Source: Trematomus loennbergii (taxonomy: Eukaryota > Chordata > Actinopteri > Perciformes > Nototheniidae). From it: a stretch of 64,000 nucleotides of DNA. The position numbers and the translations under genes were made by a program. Shown in pieces: positions 13,090-25,400 of the stretch. Numbering within the stretch: the stretch's first letter is position 1; each line of letters opens with the position of its first letter. A model generated the notes under the pieces. That model had not been told where the DNA came from. It saw nothing but the letters and a program-made list of their open reading frames with translations, and did not search any database. The stretch lies in contig JAAOOA010000026.1 in NCBI GenBank assembly GCA_012861695.1, positions 23,024,080 to 23,088,079 of the forward strand. The letters are read 5' to 3'.

Positions 13090-13500
13090 CAGAGGTGGGA
13101 AGTACATGTACTCAAGAACTGCAATGTGGAGATACGTGTACTTTACTTGAGTATTTCAATGTTTTGCTACTTTGGACTTCTACTCCACTACAATTATATT
13201 GTACCTTTTGTTACTAGTTGTGAAATATAATCAAGTGTTAAATCAGACTTTAGTTCCACCTGGAGTAAATTCACAAGCTACCCTGCAGTATGCAAAGTCA
13301 TTAAACTAGCTGCACCTTTACCAGCTTTGATAACACTTCAAAACATATCATATATATAATAAGGAAATGGGCCAATTTCCATAATAAGTACTTCTACTTT
13401 TGGTACTGTAAGTATACTTTGAATACTTTTGTACATGACTAACAAATGGTTGGGGGACTTTTGCTTGTAACAGAGTATTCCTACACTTCTTCCCCCTCTG
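13090..13500. mobile_element. hAT-like MITE of the TACTTGAGTAAAAGTAC family
   Basis: The element starts CAGAGGTGGGAAGTA and ends CTTCTTCCCCCTCTG, an inverted repeat. It is flanked by AAGAAAAC on the left and AAGAAACA on the right, a near-perfect 8-bp target duplication as made by hAT transposases. No transposase is encoded. Assignment to hAT rests on the CAGAGG end and the 8-bp duplication only. Confidence 0.6.
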
Positions 13501-14037
13501 AAGAAACACACAGAGACCTCATAGAGAAAACACCAGACGGAAACGTGAACACAACACTGCATGTTTCTGATGAACAGTGAGAGCCCACAGGACATTCATG
13601 TGTGGAGGAAACGCATATTTGTCCCTCTGTGTGTGTGGCGCTTGATAATGGACAGCACGTCGTCTCCTAACTGCCTCTTCACACACACAGCGGTTTGAAG
13701 CCCGTCTGTACAGGAGCAGGCCTGAGTCTGAGCACTTTTAGGAAGATTTCTCGCTCGAGTCTGTGGTGACGTCAAGGACTTCTTGCTACAATGGTGGAAA
13801 CTTTTCAAAGTTAGAAAGTCTGACCTGAGCGCGTGAGTCCACTCCCGCCGGCGTTCCCTTGGACTTTGGAACGCAAAAAATAAAAATTGTTGAAGTTGTT
13901 TCGGTTATTCCTGATAGATTTTTTCAGCAAGGGGAAAAGCCAGATAACGACTTGTTCTTAGTTCCCCTCCCTATCCGCTCTCTGCAGTGCAGCTGAAACT
14001 CCACCCTGCAGCGGGGCGGTGTCGCTCTGTGGAGGAT
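13501..14037. other. GC-richer stretch, no gene recognised
   Basis: From about 13,805 to 14,037 the sequence has several CpGs and one GGGGCGG box, which could belong to a promoter, but there is no exon I can attach to it. Confidence 0.25.
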
Positions 14038-14616
14038 CCGTGTACTGCTGTGTACTCAAATCTGTACTAGTAGAAGTACTCAGATCTGTACACAAGTAGA
14101 AGTATTCAGGTCTGTACTCATGTAGAAGTACTCAGGTCTGTACTCAAGTAGAAGTACTCAGATCTGTACTCAAGTAGAAGTACTCAGGTCTGTACTCAAG
14201 TAGAAGTATTCAGGTCTGTACTCATGTAGAAGTACTCAGGTCTGTACTCAAGTAGAAGTACTCAGATCTGTACTCAAGTAGAAGTAGGCCTACTCAGATA
14301 TGTACTCAAGTAGAAGTATTCAGGTCTGTACTCATGTAGAAGTACTCAAGTAGAAGAACTCAGGTCTTTACTCAAGTAAAAGTACTGAGGTCTGTACTCA
14401 AGTAAAAGTACTCAGGTCTGTACTCAAGTAGAAGTACTCAGGTCTGTACTCAAGTAGAAGTATTCAGGTCTGTACTCATGTAGAAGTACTCAGTCTGTAC
14501 TCAAGTAGAAGTATTCAGGTCTGTACTCATGTAGAAGTACTCAGGTCTGTACTCAAGTAGAAGTACTCAGATCTGTACTCAAGTATAAGTACTCAGGTCT
14601 GTACTAGTAGAAGTAC
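14038..14616. repeat. Minisatellite, about 26-bp unit, in a hAT-like MITE
   Basis: About 22 copies of a unit containing GTACTCAAGTAGAAGTACTC with TCAGGTCTGT or TCAGATCTGT between. The unit is part of the CAGAGGTGG-type element, the rest of which continues to about 15,035. It is an internal expansion of a transposon segment. Confidence 0.85.
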
Positions 14617-15035
14617 AAGGAAGTAGGAATACTCTGTTACAAGAACAAGTCCTGCACTCAAAATCCACTGATGCTAAGTAACTCAGTACATTTACTCAAT
14701 CACATTTGTACATTTGAGGTACTTTACTTGAGTATTTCAATTTGTGTTACTTTGTACTTCTACTCCACTACAATTCAGAGGTAAATGGTGTACTTTGGCT
14801 CCACTATCTTTAGTTACTTTACAGATGTGGATTAATGATGTGAAATATAATCAACTCTTAAATCAGACTTTAGTTCCACCTGGAGTAAATTCACAAGCTA
14901 CCCTGCAGTATACAAAGTCATTCAAACTAGCTGCACCTTTACCAGCTTTGAGAACACTTTCATGATCAATTTATAAAACATATCATATATATTATTCTGA
15001 AATGGACCGATCTGCACAATGACTACTTTACTTAG
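14617..15035. mobile_element. Body of the hAT-like MITE that carries the minisatellite
   Basis: Contains the family phrases GGAATACTCTGTTACAAG, TACTTTGTACTTCTACTCC, ATCAGACTTTAGTTCCACC and GGAGTAAATTCACAAGCTACC, as in the copies at 13,090 and 56,588. The short + strand open frame at 14,744-14,965 recurs in other copies and is a repeat artefact. Confidence 0.65.
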
Positions 15036-16479
15036 CTGCAGATTGACAAAACAGATATTTGCATTTTAAACCACAGATTATATTCTCACCCCTTAACAGT
15101 TTGCCATTCGACCTGTACACAAATCATATAAGCCCTTTTGTTCAATTATAAGCTTTGTTGTAAAATGATTATACTTCCTCTCATGAAAATGCACCAGTGT
15201 GCATTACCTCCAAATGTCCTCTAGAGGTGCAATGGGGCCGACAAAGAGGACACATGAACACATACAGTATGATTAACTTGGAAATCATCATCCCGAAATC
15301 ACCTTTTATATAGGAATGACCTACCCCCTGCAACTTGTGCAGTATATTTTAAGTCGTACGGCCCGACTAATATAGTTTAAAAAGCAGAAAAAACAAATAG
15401 AGGAGATAGCCTTCCCTAAGGATTCCAGATTATAGTATAGTCTTGCATGATAGTAAAGTTTACAAATGCTATTATAGTTTAATACACAAATAAAAGCATA
15501 CCATTCTTTGTTTAAGAAATCAGGTACATTACAAATAATTAAACCACAGCAAATACAGGTGATAGAGTTACTTTTTTGGTAGATTTTGAATCAATAAAAA
15601 AGTTCAATGAAGATGAATTTCTAAGGAATGATTTGTCATGTAGGTTTTTGCTGTGGACACTGCATTAAAACATCTTTGCAGATATATTTATTCTTAAACT
15701 ATATATCACAAAGCTAGTACATGACGTTCTTATCTCGCGTGATTTGGATGCCTGAAGAATCGGTGAATTACTGGCTCCCCCACTGTACTGTACATACAAT
15801 ATAAATCAACATATGCACCGGACTGGGGTCTATACAGTAAAGAGGCAGGCGGGGTGAAAATCAAATATTCTTTATTATTTACATATTCATTGTTCTTTAA
15901 GTTCAGTCTGGAGCAAACAGTACTGTCACATATTTATTTATTTTTATTTGTTTCTACCTTATGAACAATTATTTCTATACATAAAAAACAAACATCCTAA
16001 GTGTTTATTACATTAATTCGAAAAAGGAGGGCATTATGGACAGAAAACAACAAAAACAAAACAAAAACACAAGTGGTCATTCGGGAATTAAGGTGCTTTT
16101 TTACTTTTGCATAATTTAAGGAATGTTTTGTCTAATTGAATGTAATTAATAAAGTATACTTGGGAAGTACTGTCACATATTTCACCCGATCCATATTGTG
16201 TGTGACACCGGAAGCCAGTGTACCTGCTTATAAAACATGTAATTAAGCCCTATCTTTTGTATTTCAGGCAAATTAGGTCTCATGAAGAGAAAGCATACTA
16301 AGGCAACTACAAAACAATATTGATTTTCCAGTGTATCGGATGGATATAGAATGAATTAATAACGTCATTCTATAGAAGTCCACTTGAATGCTTCTGGTTG
16401 TTTCGGGGTAGAGGTAAATACTCCCAAGGCTCCTCCTGTCAGACAGAGCTGAGGGTGAAATTCCTCCCTTCTGCTCAGA
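15036..16479. other. No gene; contains a 230-bp insertion with 17-bp direct repeats
   Basis: AGTACTGTCACATATTT occurs at 15,919-15,935 and again at 16,166-16,182. The AT-rich 230 bp between them would fit a retroposed sequence with its target-site duplication. The remainder is AT-rich and featureless. Confidence 0.45.
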
Positions 16480-16800
16480 TAGCGTTCCCATTATCTTCGG
16501 TTTCATGCTGTCAGAAACCTGCTAACGTTATCTCCCTACGCTAATGCTACTAACGTAAACAATGAATAGAAGACTAACGTTACTCTGCTAGAAACGCTCT
16601 ATTTTACATCTAAATGATCAAGTACTCTCATAATGGCGGTTAGTTAACGTTAGCTACGAAGCTAGGTTACTTGGACAATCCTTTCAACTTGCTTGCTGTC
16701 AGGTTAGCGTTAGCTTACGACAGCTAACTTCGCTATGTGAACTCAGTAAGCCAGTAAAGTGGCGATAAAGAAACTCCCTGCAACTCTCTGGTGGGTGGAC
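16480..16800 (+). promoter_or_regulatory. Candidate FBXW2 promoter / noncoding first exon
   Basis: The stretch is rich in GCTAACGTTAGC-like words, which are common around teleost transcription starts, and has an ATAATGGCGG word resembling a YY1 site at about 16,629. A CTCTCTG|GTGGGT donor-like site lies near 16,790. The coding start of FBXW2 is 2 kb downstream behind a splice acceptor, so a noncoding exon must exist upstream. Its placement here is inference. Confidence 0.25.
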
Positions 16801-17772
16801 ATTTTGAGTTTATACTTTTAAATGTAACTTAATTTACTAACAGTGATGTATCCTGTTCATTGCTTTGTTTGGGGTGTTACTAGTGGTAGCCAGTTTGCTA
16901 TTTAATGTTTAGTTGTGTTACTTAGCTAACGTTTGCTACAAAAGTTGCTAACTAGCCAGGTAGTTTATTCAGACTGAATGCACAAACAGATGGACTTCAA
17001 TTGTTCATAAGAGTTACCTCACATTGTTGTCAGCAGTTTACTATGCCATTGAATTATTTACACAAAAGCGTCAAATCATTGTGTCTGCTTGGATGCAGCT
17101 TCTGGCTAACGTGCATTTTTGGCTTGTAAAATCATTAAAAATTGGATAAATTCATAAGTATACAACCATACTAATGTAATGTAACTTTATCATAATGGTC
17201 GTTTGTTTAACCAGTTGTGAAAATAGTCCAACGTATTCCATTGACATGTTACTGTTTGGCTTGATGGGATTATGTAAACGATTAATGCATGTACTCATTT
17301 TCTGTTGTTTTCAAGACCACCAAGTATGCCTTTTTAAAATGTTCATTTAACATCATAAAGTGGGGGTTATGCTTTCTGTAAAATACTTAGTTGTCACTCA
17401 AGGTAGTAGAAGATATTTCCATTCAGTAATCTTAACAGTACTGATGAAAATGCTACATGATAATCTTAAACTGCAAGATATCCATTCACTCAAATGGTTG
17501 ATACATTGTGTAACTCATTGCATCTATATTATATATTTTATGTAATGAGATTGTCAGATATACAACACATTGTTTCATCTCTTTCAGGATTTATTAAATT
17601 GCAATTTGGTAAAACTGTCATACATATGTTACAGCCCTTTAAAGTCAAGACGTCTTTTTTGCATGATCAGGTACAACATCATATTGTTATCTCCCAAGTT
17701 ATCCTAAACACATTATTTTTCAGATGTCTACTCTATGGCTTCTTGCAATAGTTGTGTCATCTTGTGTTTAAA
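16801..17772. other. AT-rich, probably FBXW2 intron 1; nothing recognised
   Basis: No coding similarity and no defined repeat. It lies between the candidate first exon and the first coding exon. Confidence 0.3.
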
Positions 17773-18290
17773 CAGGGTGTCCGCGGGGTCTTAAAAAGTA
17801 TTAAAGTTGATAAATCAATTTAGCGAAAATGTAGGCTATTAAAAAGTATTAAACGGCATTTTCCAAGGTATTACATTTTGTAGCTTGTTTTCAATAAGTA
17901 TATAAATTGTCCAAAGAGGTTGTATTTACAGTTTGCCTGAATGTAATCATTGCGTAGGTGTGTAGTGTGATTCTGTGTAGTTTATTTATGGCATCCCGTT
18001 GGATTTGACGTCATCTGAACAGGACATCGCACGCTCACTGCTTGATAGCGCGCGCAGGTCCGTTTACGCCGGTTGTTAAACAGCATCGTTATGGGGAAAT
18101 GAAGTCTGCGTCCAAATGGTTGGAAGATAAGGAGGAAGGACAATCAATACTGTATATAGTAAAAGTGAGGTGAAGTGTGTCGCCGGTTAAAACTCAAAGT
18201 GGCGATGAGGTCTTAAAATGTATGGAAAGGGTCTTCAAAAAGGTCTTAAAAGGTCTTACATTTGACTTCACGATTCCTGCATATACCCTG
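17773..18290. mobile_element. MITE beginning CAGGGTGTCCGCGGGGTCTT
   Basis: Starts CAGGGTGTCC at 17,773 and ends ATATACCCTG at 18,290, an imperfect inverted repeat. GGTCTTAAAA and AGTATTAAA words are repeated near both ends. No transposase is visible. It sits in the presumed first intron of FBXW2. Confidence 0.6.
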
Positions 18291-18589
18291 ATAAATGATG
18301 GGCTGATTTAAAGTCCCCTACGTGTATTGGGGGTACAGATGGGGTCCACAACTAGCAAGCCACATGAATGTCTGGGAGCAAATACATTTGATATGCTACA
18401 CGAATACGGCCAGGATCCGTTGACTTTTCGGAATATTGGGTTGCAGATTATCATTTTCAAAAGGGGGGTTCGCTTAGCATGAACACTTGAAATAACTAAA
18501 GGATAAGTTAAAAAAGTAGAAAGAAAGTGAGTCAAAGAAAACTATTTCTGCTAAAAAAGTGAGCAATGACTGAGAGTCAGAGCTAAACA

Positions 18590-18793
18590 TTTCAGATGTG
18601 TGTATCTCACACTGCACTGTCACTTTAATTCATGTACCTTTGTTATTCACGTTTTATTATCTTTGCTTTTACATTAGTGTTTTTAAATGCCATTTTATAA
18701 TATGTTTCTTAATGTCTTTCATGTTTGTAAAGCACTTTGAATTGCCTTGTGTTGAAAGGTGCGTTATAAATAAAGTTGCCTTGCCTTGTAGGT
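18590..18793 (+). repeat. LINE 3' end with TTGCC tail, abutting FBXW2 exon 2
   Basis: The phrases AAGCACTTTGAATTGCC, AAAGGTGCGTTATAAATAAAG and a terminal TTGCCTTGCCTTG array are the usual 3' end of a common fish LINE. The tail runs straight into the acceptor of the first coding FBXW2 exon, so the retroelement supplies the pyrimidine-rich tract. Confidence 0.65.
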
Positions 18794-18817
18794 GTTGCAG
18801 GTCGCTCTCATGTGCCC

Positions 18818-19084
18818 ATGGAGAAGGCAGCTTTTGAGGGGTGGCTGGAGTCAGTCTCCGCCGCTTTCCTTACTCTGAACGACCAGCAGCGAAACCAGTC
18901 TCTGGACCAACTCATCTCTCTCAGTGGTGCCGTGCAGCTGCGTCATCTGTCCAATGGACTGGAGACCCTGCTGAAGCGAGACTTCCTGCGCCTGCTTCCC
19001 CTGGAGCTGGCCTTCTGCCTGATCCACTGGCTGGACACTGAGACCCTGCTGACCTGCTGCCTGGTCTGCAAGCAGTGGAATAAG
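18818..19084 (+). CDS. fbxw2: fbxw2 coding exon 1 (start codon, F-box)
   Basis: ATG at 18,818 begins [12 protein letters not shown] and aligns with the human MERKDFETWLD start; the upstream in-frame codons are intron and LINE tail. The exon codes 89 residues and ends NK|GTGAAT in phase 0. It carries [15 protein letters not shown] and most of the F-box. The acceptor is either the AG at about 18,791 or the AG at 18,800, both upstream of the ATG. Confidence 0.95.
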
Positions 19085-19429
19085 GTGAATAATGATGTCT
19101 TTTAGTGATTAACGCATACAGGCTGCAAGTTCAATTCCTGTCTAAGCTCGTACAGGCTCTGTATCTTCTGGAAACTTCAATTTACTGGATGTTGATTGAA
19201 AGGTGCCTTCAAACGTCTGGTCGGACTTGTAATCTTGTATCCTTTTCTCGAAACACCAAACAGATCATTGCAGCATTACCCATAATCCCCTCTGTTTCAG
19301 CCTTGTTTCAAAGGGCTGATTCTCTGTCTGTTACTTTAGATGAAAATAAGGAGCCCCTCCCCACGCCCCTCTGAGAGAGATTTGGTTACAAAGAACACAA
19401 TGGTGCTCTAGGAGGACATTCAGGTGATA

Positions 19430-19495
<66 letters not shown>

Positions 19496-22400
19496 CCTTG
19501 GTTGGTGATTGGCTAATGGTTACACAAGCCAAAACATCGTTATGACATCATAAAGTGGCCAAAATCTGATCAGCTCATTTTCAGACAGGTTTTTATATAA
19601 ATGGATCAGGACAAAAAGAGAGAGAATCTTTGTTCCTGAAACTTTCAGAGTCTCTTTACACAGAGGGGACACATGTTGATGTAGAAGAGACATGAAGAAG
19701 AGGGGACACATGTTGATGTAGAAGAGACATGAAGAAAGGGGACACATGTTGATGTAGAAGAGACATGAAGAAGAGGGGACACATGTTGATGTGAGAGACA
19801 TGAGAGAGGGGACACATGTTGATGTAAAGAGACATGAAGAAGAGGGGACACATGGTGATGTAGAAGAGACATGAAGAAGAGGGACACATGTTGATGTAGA
19901 AGAGACATGAAGAAGAGGGGACACATGTTGATGTAGGAAGAGACATGAAGAAGAGGGGACACATGTTGATGTAGAAGAGACATGAAGAAGAGGGGACACA
20001 TGGTGATGTAGAAGAGACATGAAGAAGAGGGGACACATGTTGATGTAGGAGAGACATGAAGAAGAGGGGACACTGTTGATGTAGAAGAGACATGAAGAAG
20101 AGGGGACACATGTTGATGTAGAAGACATGACAAGTGGATTTTGCACAATAGGTGACCTTTTAATGTGTTGTTTGCTCCTTGCAGCTGATCAACTCGTGCA
20201 CCGAGGTGTGGCAGGGTGTGTGCAGGAAGCTGGGCTGGAGGATCGATGAGTCCATTCAGGACGCCCACACTGGAAGGGGTGTACCTGAAGGCTAAGCTCC
20301 GCATGGTGCAGCTGCAGGACCAGGAGGCCTTCGAGACCTCCTGCCTCATCGGGCACAGCGCTCGAGTTTACGCCTCTACTACAAGGACGGCCTCCTCTGC
20401 ACAGGTACGCTGCTCTGACCTCTGGATACATACCTTATACTGTACAGCCATTACCTGTGTATGAACTATGCCAGTTGTAGAAGAATTGTTGATTCGGGTT
20501 ACCAGGGTGCATCCTAATCGCTTATTTTTGCAGTTGTAAAGCTAAAGTATGTGACCATGTACGAGAGAAAACATCATTATTATTCATTAAATACTGGAGC
20601 CCCACTTTGACATATTACAACTTTTTCACACAGCAAATTCAATGTTCCTTCTGTCTCTGCTCTGCTTAAAGTTGAAAGGTGAACTACTTTTTTCTCTGAT
20701 GTTAGGAAAATATCACTCGACACCAGGTTGAGAATCAATAATCAGGTACTAATTTATTCTTGCAAGAAGGAGCAGAGTTACATCACATACAGAGGATATG
20801 GGTTAACTCACACACTTGGGGTATGTTGCTCAACGGAGCAGGAAACAACATCAGGCTTATATTATAGTCCAAAAACAGGAGATAACAACAAAGTCGTAAA
20901 TCGAGGTGGCGCCAAAATCAGCCGCGGGTGTCGGAAAAGCATCGGGTCATCTGCGACGGGTCATCTGCGACGTCTTCTGGACTTCCTTCACGCCTCATGA
21001 GATATGTAGGAGACAACAAGTATGTGTCTGTCTCCTCATAAAGATCAACAACCTGAAATGCCCTGCCTCCTCCTATCATAGAGAGGCAGCTGCAAGGTCG
21101 TACACAGTTCAGAGTCACACATGATATCAGTGCATTCAACAAACCCAAAGAGGAGACAACAGTATTTTCTCCAACATCTGACACCAGTGGATTTGATCAT
21201 GCACAAAACGCGGCATTTGTACGCCCCTTATAATGCGACCTTCAAATGTAATTTCCCCTCAGAATATAAACCGTTCCAGTGTGCTCCATTGCCATTATAA
21301 GGCTTTTTTTTTCAATACACTTATCTAATTGTATTGTATTTATTATTACTGGACAATATGACCGGGCAGATTTAATTTTGTCGGACTACACGTTTTATTT
21401 TGGTTAAAATGTGTTAAATACGGGCTAACAAGGTTCTTTATTGTCAATCTGACATAGCTACAGAGTAATTATGTAGTTGAAAATCTTATGTCACAGGCTT
21501 CTCCAACAATGCAACATAATAACATAATAACAATAAGAGCAAGAGCAATACAAAAATAATAATAGTTATAAATTAAATAAAGTGATGATGTGGAATAGTG
21601 CAGTACGAGTCTATATACAAGTTATTGGAATGATATATATTATATATTAGATATTAGATACATATTACTGAGTAGCAGATGAATGTTTGAAGTTGTTTCA
21701 ACAGTTCAATTTTTTAACAGTCTCACTGCCCAGAAACATTAGGTGTCACATGATCACATCATCACATCATCACATCATCACATGATCACATGATCACAGC
21801 TGTCCTCTTGTTTTCAGGATCTGACGACCTCTCTGCCAAACTATGGGATGTGCGCACCGGGCAGTGCATTTATGGAATCCAGACGCACACCTGCGCCACG
21901 GTGAAGTTCGATGAACAGAAGCTGGTGACCGGTCCTTCGACAACAACCATCGCCAGCTGGGAGTGGAGCACAGGGGCCAAAATCCAGCAGTTCAGGGGCC
22001 ACACAGGAGCAGGTAGAACATACTGCTTACATAATATCTGTTCTGGACCTTTTCATGTGATCGTGTGATGAACTGTATTTATATAACATGTTTCAACAGT
22101 GGTGCAGGAATGAGTCATGAAACAAGTTGGTTTTAGATAGAAGCCTGAGGTCTGTGGTTAGCACGCTGAAGAGATGTTCACCTTTTGTTCTACGACATGT
22201 CTGAAGCTTCTTTGTGTCATAGAAAGGCGGTTGCTTACAAGTGACCAAATGAGACAACTTTAAAAATCATAAAGTGGCGTTTATGTGGAGATTATCCTGC
22301 CGTACAAAAGTTTTAAGTATTATAATCGTGTGTTTGCCAGTGATCTTGATCGAGGGATCCTTGCAATGCTAACTTTCGCCTACCAAAATATATCATTACT

Positions 22401-25400
22401 GCCTCAATTCATTCAGCGTACGCAGCTCTTGTGTATAACTGTATGACCTCCACGGCCCCTGGTAGACCCCCACACACACATAACAACAAAGACTAGACTA
22501 TACCACTCCTATTGTGCAATACTACTTATGTGCAATATATATATATACAAAGTAAATAACTGTGCAATATATACTTCCACATACTTCTATACTACTTATG
22601 TGCAATACAAGTAAATAACTGTGCAATATATACTTCCACCTTTAAATACTGTCACCTGGCTGCTATCTCAAAACTGTTACTGGTACTGGATGTGTATTTT
22701 GTAAATTGTGTAATTTCTACTTTTATCATTAATATGTTATGCATGCTTCTTATTCATATTAACTTGCTGTAACAATGTAAGTGTCTCCTCTGTGGGACGA
22801 ATAAAGGTATTCTGATATAAAAAATGTCCACAAAGGATAATCCAAATCAACCGAAAGCAATGACATTTATGAATGTATGACATCACTTCTGTACTTGGAA
22901 GAACACTCATTTGATATTCTGACCTTTTGATGAACTCTTGTGTGTGCTCAGTGTTCAGCGTGGACTACAACGACGAGCTGGACGTGCTGGTGAGCGGCTC
23001 GGCTGACTTCACGGTGAAGGTGTGGGCTCTGTCTGCGGGGGCCTGCCTCAACACGCTCACCGGACACACCGAGTGGGTCACCAAGGTCAGGATCCAGACA
23101 CATAGAAAATACATTTGGTACACTGATAGGTTAGATTGAACACTTCAAAGCCACTAGTGTTCAGCTTAGTCTCTACTATTGTACATCAATTGGACAAGCC
23201 ATACGTAGTTGATCTTCACTTGAAGGCGTACAATATTCAAACCACAAGTATAACCAAAACAGACCATGTAGCCAAAATGTAGGAGAGTGTTGGACAGACT
23301 AACAGGACAAAATAATAAAGAATAATAATAAAACAATACAAAGACAAAAAATAAATATATAATAAAGAGGAAGGGGGGGAGAGGTTTCGCTTCTTAAGGC
23401 CCGGACACACCAAGCTGACACCAAAGAACTGACACAGACGGACCCCCGACTGTTGTGTTGGCACGGCTGAAAAGACACGACGGTGCGGGACACACCAATC
23501 TGAGTAGGGCGTGTCGACGCTCATCGTCGGCCAAAATCGGCTTGGTGTGTCCAGGTCAGGATCCTCACCTCTCACTCAGACTGAAAGGTCACTCATTCAA
23601 TGCCCCCCCCCCCCCACCACTTCCTCTTGTTATAACACCCTGGCCGTTTCTCAATCGCGAGGATATTGGCTTCCAAGCCAATATTTCAAGGATGCTACGT
23701 CATCGAGTGCCGCCGAAGGACTGTTCCAATCTCCAGCATACTTGGAATTCCACCGAGGCCGCGTCCTTGGTTTGGGGGAAATATCGAGGCTGCACATGGG
23801 TAGACTTCGCGTCCTTAAATCCCCACAATGCTTTGCGCACAGAGGACCAATTTCCCCAAATCTGTGGCGGAAGATGTAAGGCGGGGCCTCTCATATGACG
23901 CACACCTGCACACTTGCTAGCCTGTTCCACTCTTCGTTTTCCGAATGCCAGGAAGTATTCTTGCCAAGCTTCTGAAGCAAGATACTCGGCTCGGCTGTGC
24001 TACCAAGCCAGCATCCTCGCGATTGAGAAACGGCCCCTGAGTCATGTGATAGTTCCAGGCTTCAAGATTTACAAAGAATAGATAAATCATCTGATATTGG
24101 AATTGCTTCAAAATGTGCAATATTAGAGGGAATTAGCATTTGTGTACATTATTCACACTTTACTGAAATAATCATGTTGTGATTTCTATTCTTAGGAGGA
24201 TTTGTAACAAACAAATATGTTATAAGTCTGTACTATTTGCTGTCCACAAATGCACTTTTAGAAACATGCATCGTGTCCCCCCCCCCCATCAGGTGATTCT
24301 GCAGAAAAGTGAAGTGGAGTCTGTGGTGCACAGCCCTGGGGATTACATCCTCCTGAGTGTTGATAAGTATGAAATTAAGGTAAGGGTCCTTTCTTCTAGA
24401 CCTTTCTTTCCTTCACTCATCTCATTGTTCATCATGTGAGCTGCTTTACTGGTAAGCGTGCATCTGATGTGGTAACCCTGTCCCTCAGGTGTGGCCTTTA
24501 GGCAGAGAGATCAACTGTAAGTGTCTGAAGACGCTCTCGGTGTCGGAGGACCGCAGCATCAGCCTGCAGCCCCGCCTGCAGTTCGACGGGCGCTACATCG
24601 TCTGCAGCTCAGACATCGGGATCTATCAGTGGGACTTCGCCAGCTTTGAGATTCTCAGGTAGGATAGGAAACATCTCTGAGGTCATTTAGGGACAGCACC
24701 TGCTCAGTAGCTTCTGTTAGATGGTCAAGATTCAAGTTTATTGTCATGTGTTCAGAGCTACAGTGTAGATATGACAATGAACATCTGAGGTCACAGGCTC
24801 CTCCAACAGTGCAACACAATAAAACGGATAAATGTGCAAGTAAATACAATAAAATAGAATATAATAGAAATAGTGCAGTGTCTATATACAAGTAATTGGA
24901 ATATGATATATTAGATAAATTGTTTTTTTGTTTTAAGTTGCAAACAGTCACACATAATGCAGAAACTATGGCTATAGTTAACAAAAAAAATATTTATTGG
25001 TCGACGAATTGTGTGTGTAGTGCAATATATAGAAATAGTCATTATATTATACTTGAATCATATATGTCTCAAAGCAGAACAGCTTTCAACATTCATATTA
25101 TTTAGAAATGTTATGAACTGTGGAAGCTGTCACAGCGGGAGGGTCCTGCAGGTAAATACATAGAATTGAGATTGAGGTATATTTCGTCTTTATTTTTACC
25201 TTGTGTGTATCCTGTTTTTAACTCTGACCCTGTTGCTGCTATAAACGCCTGAACTTAAAATAAAGTTCCATCTTATCTTATTGTTGTGAATGTACTCTTC
25301 CAATATCAGAGTAACATGATAACAAAGGTATCCCAACTGTAGCTGTGAACATGACAGGATGTATGATTACCTAGAAGAGCATCAGGACTGTTTGAGGCAT

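Larger units (their letters stand above)
19248..20163. mobile_element. TTAA-type MITE, copy 1 (5'-truncated), in fbxw2 intron
   Basis: Matches the more complete copy at 61,956-62,574 from CGAAACACCAAACAGATC onward, with ATAATCCCCTCTGTTTCAGCC and a GGTGACCTTTTAA end. It lacks the left end. Two internal segments have expanded: a G run (19,431-19,492) and a 37-bp minisatellite. The right end lies about 20 bp before the splice acceptor of the next FBXW2 exon. Confidence 0.75.

Noticed and set aside
19520..20349. Open frame of 208-234 codons on the - strand with [13 protein letters not shown] repeats
   Set aside because: Translation of the 37-bp minisatellite in three frames; part of it overlaps an fbxw2 exon on the wrong strand.
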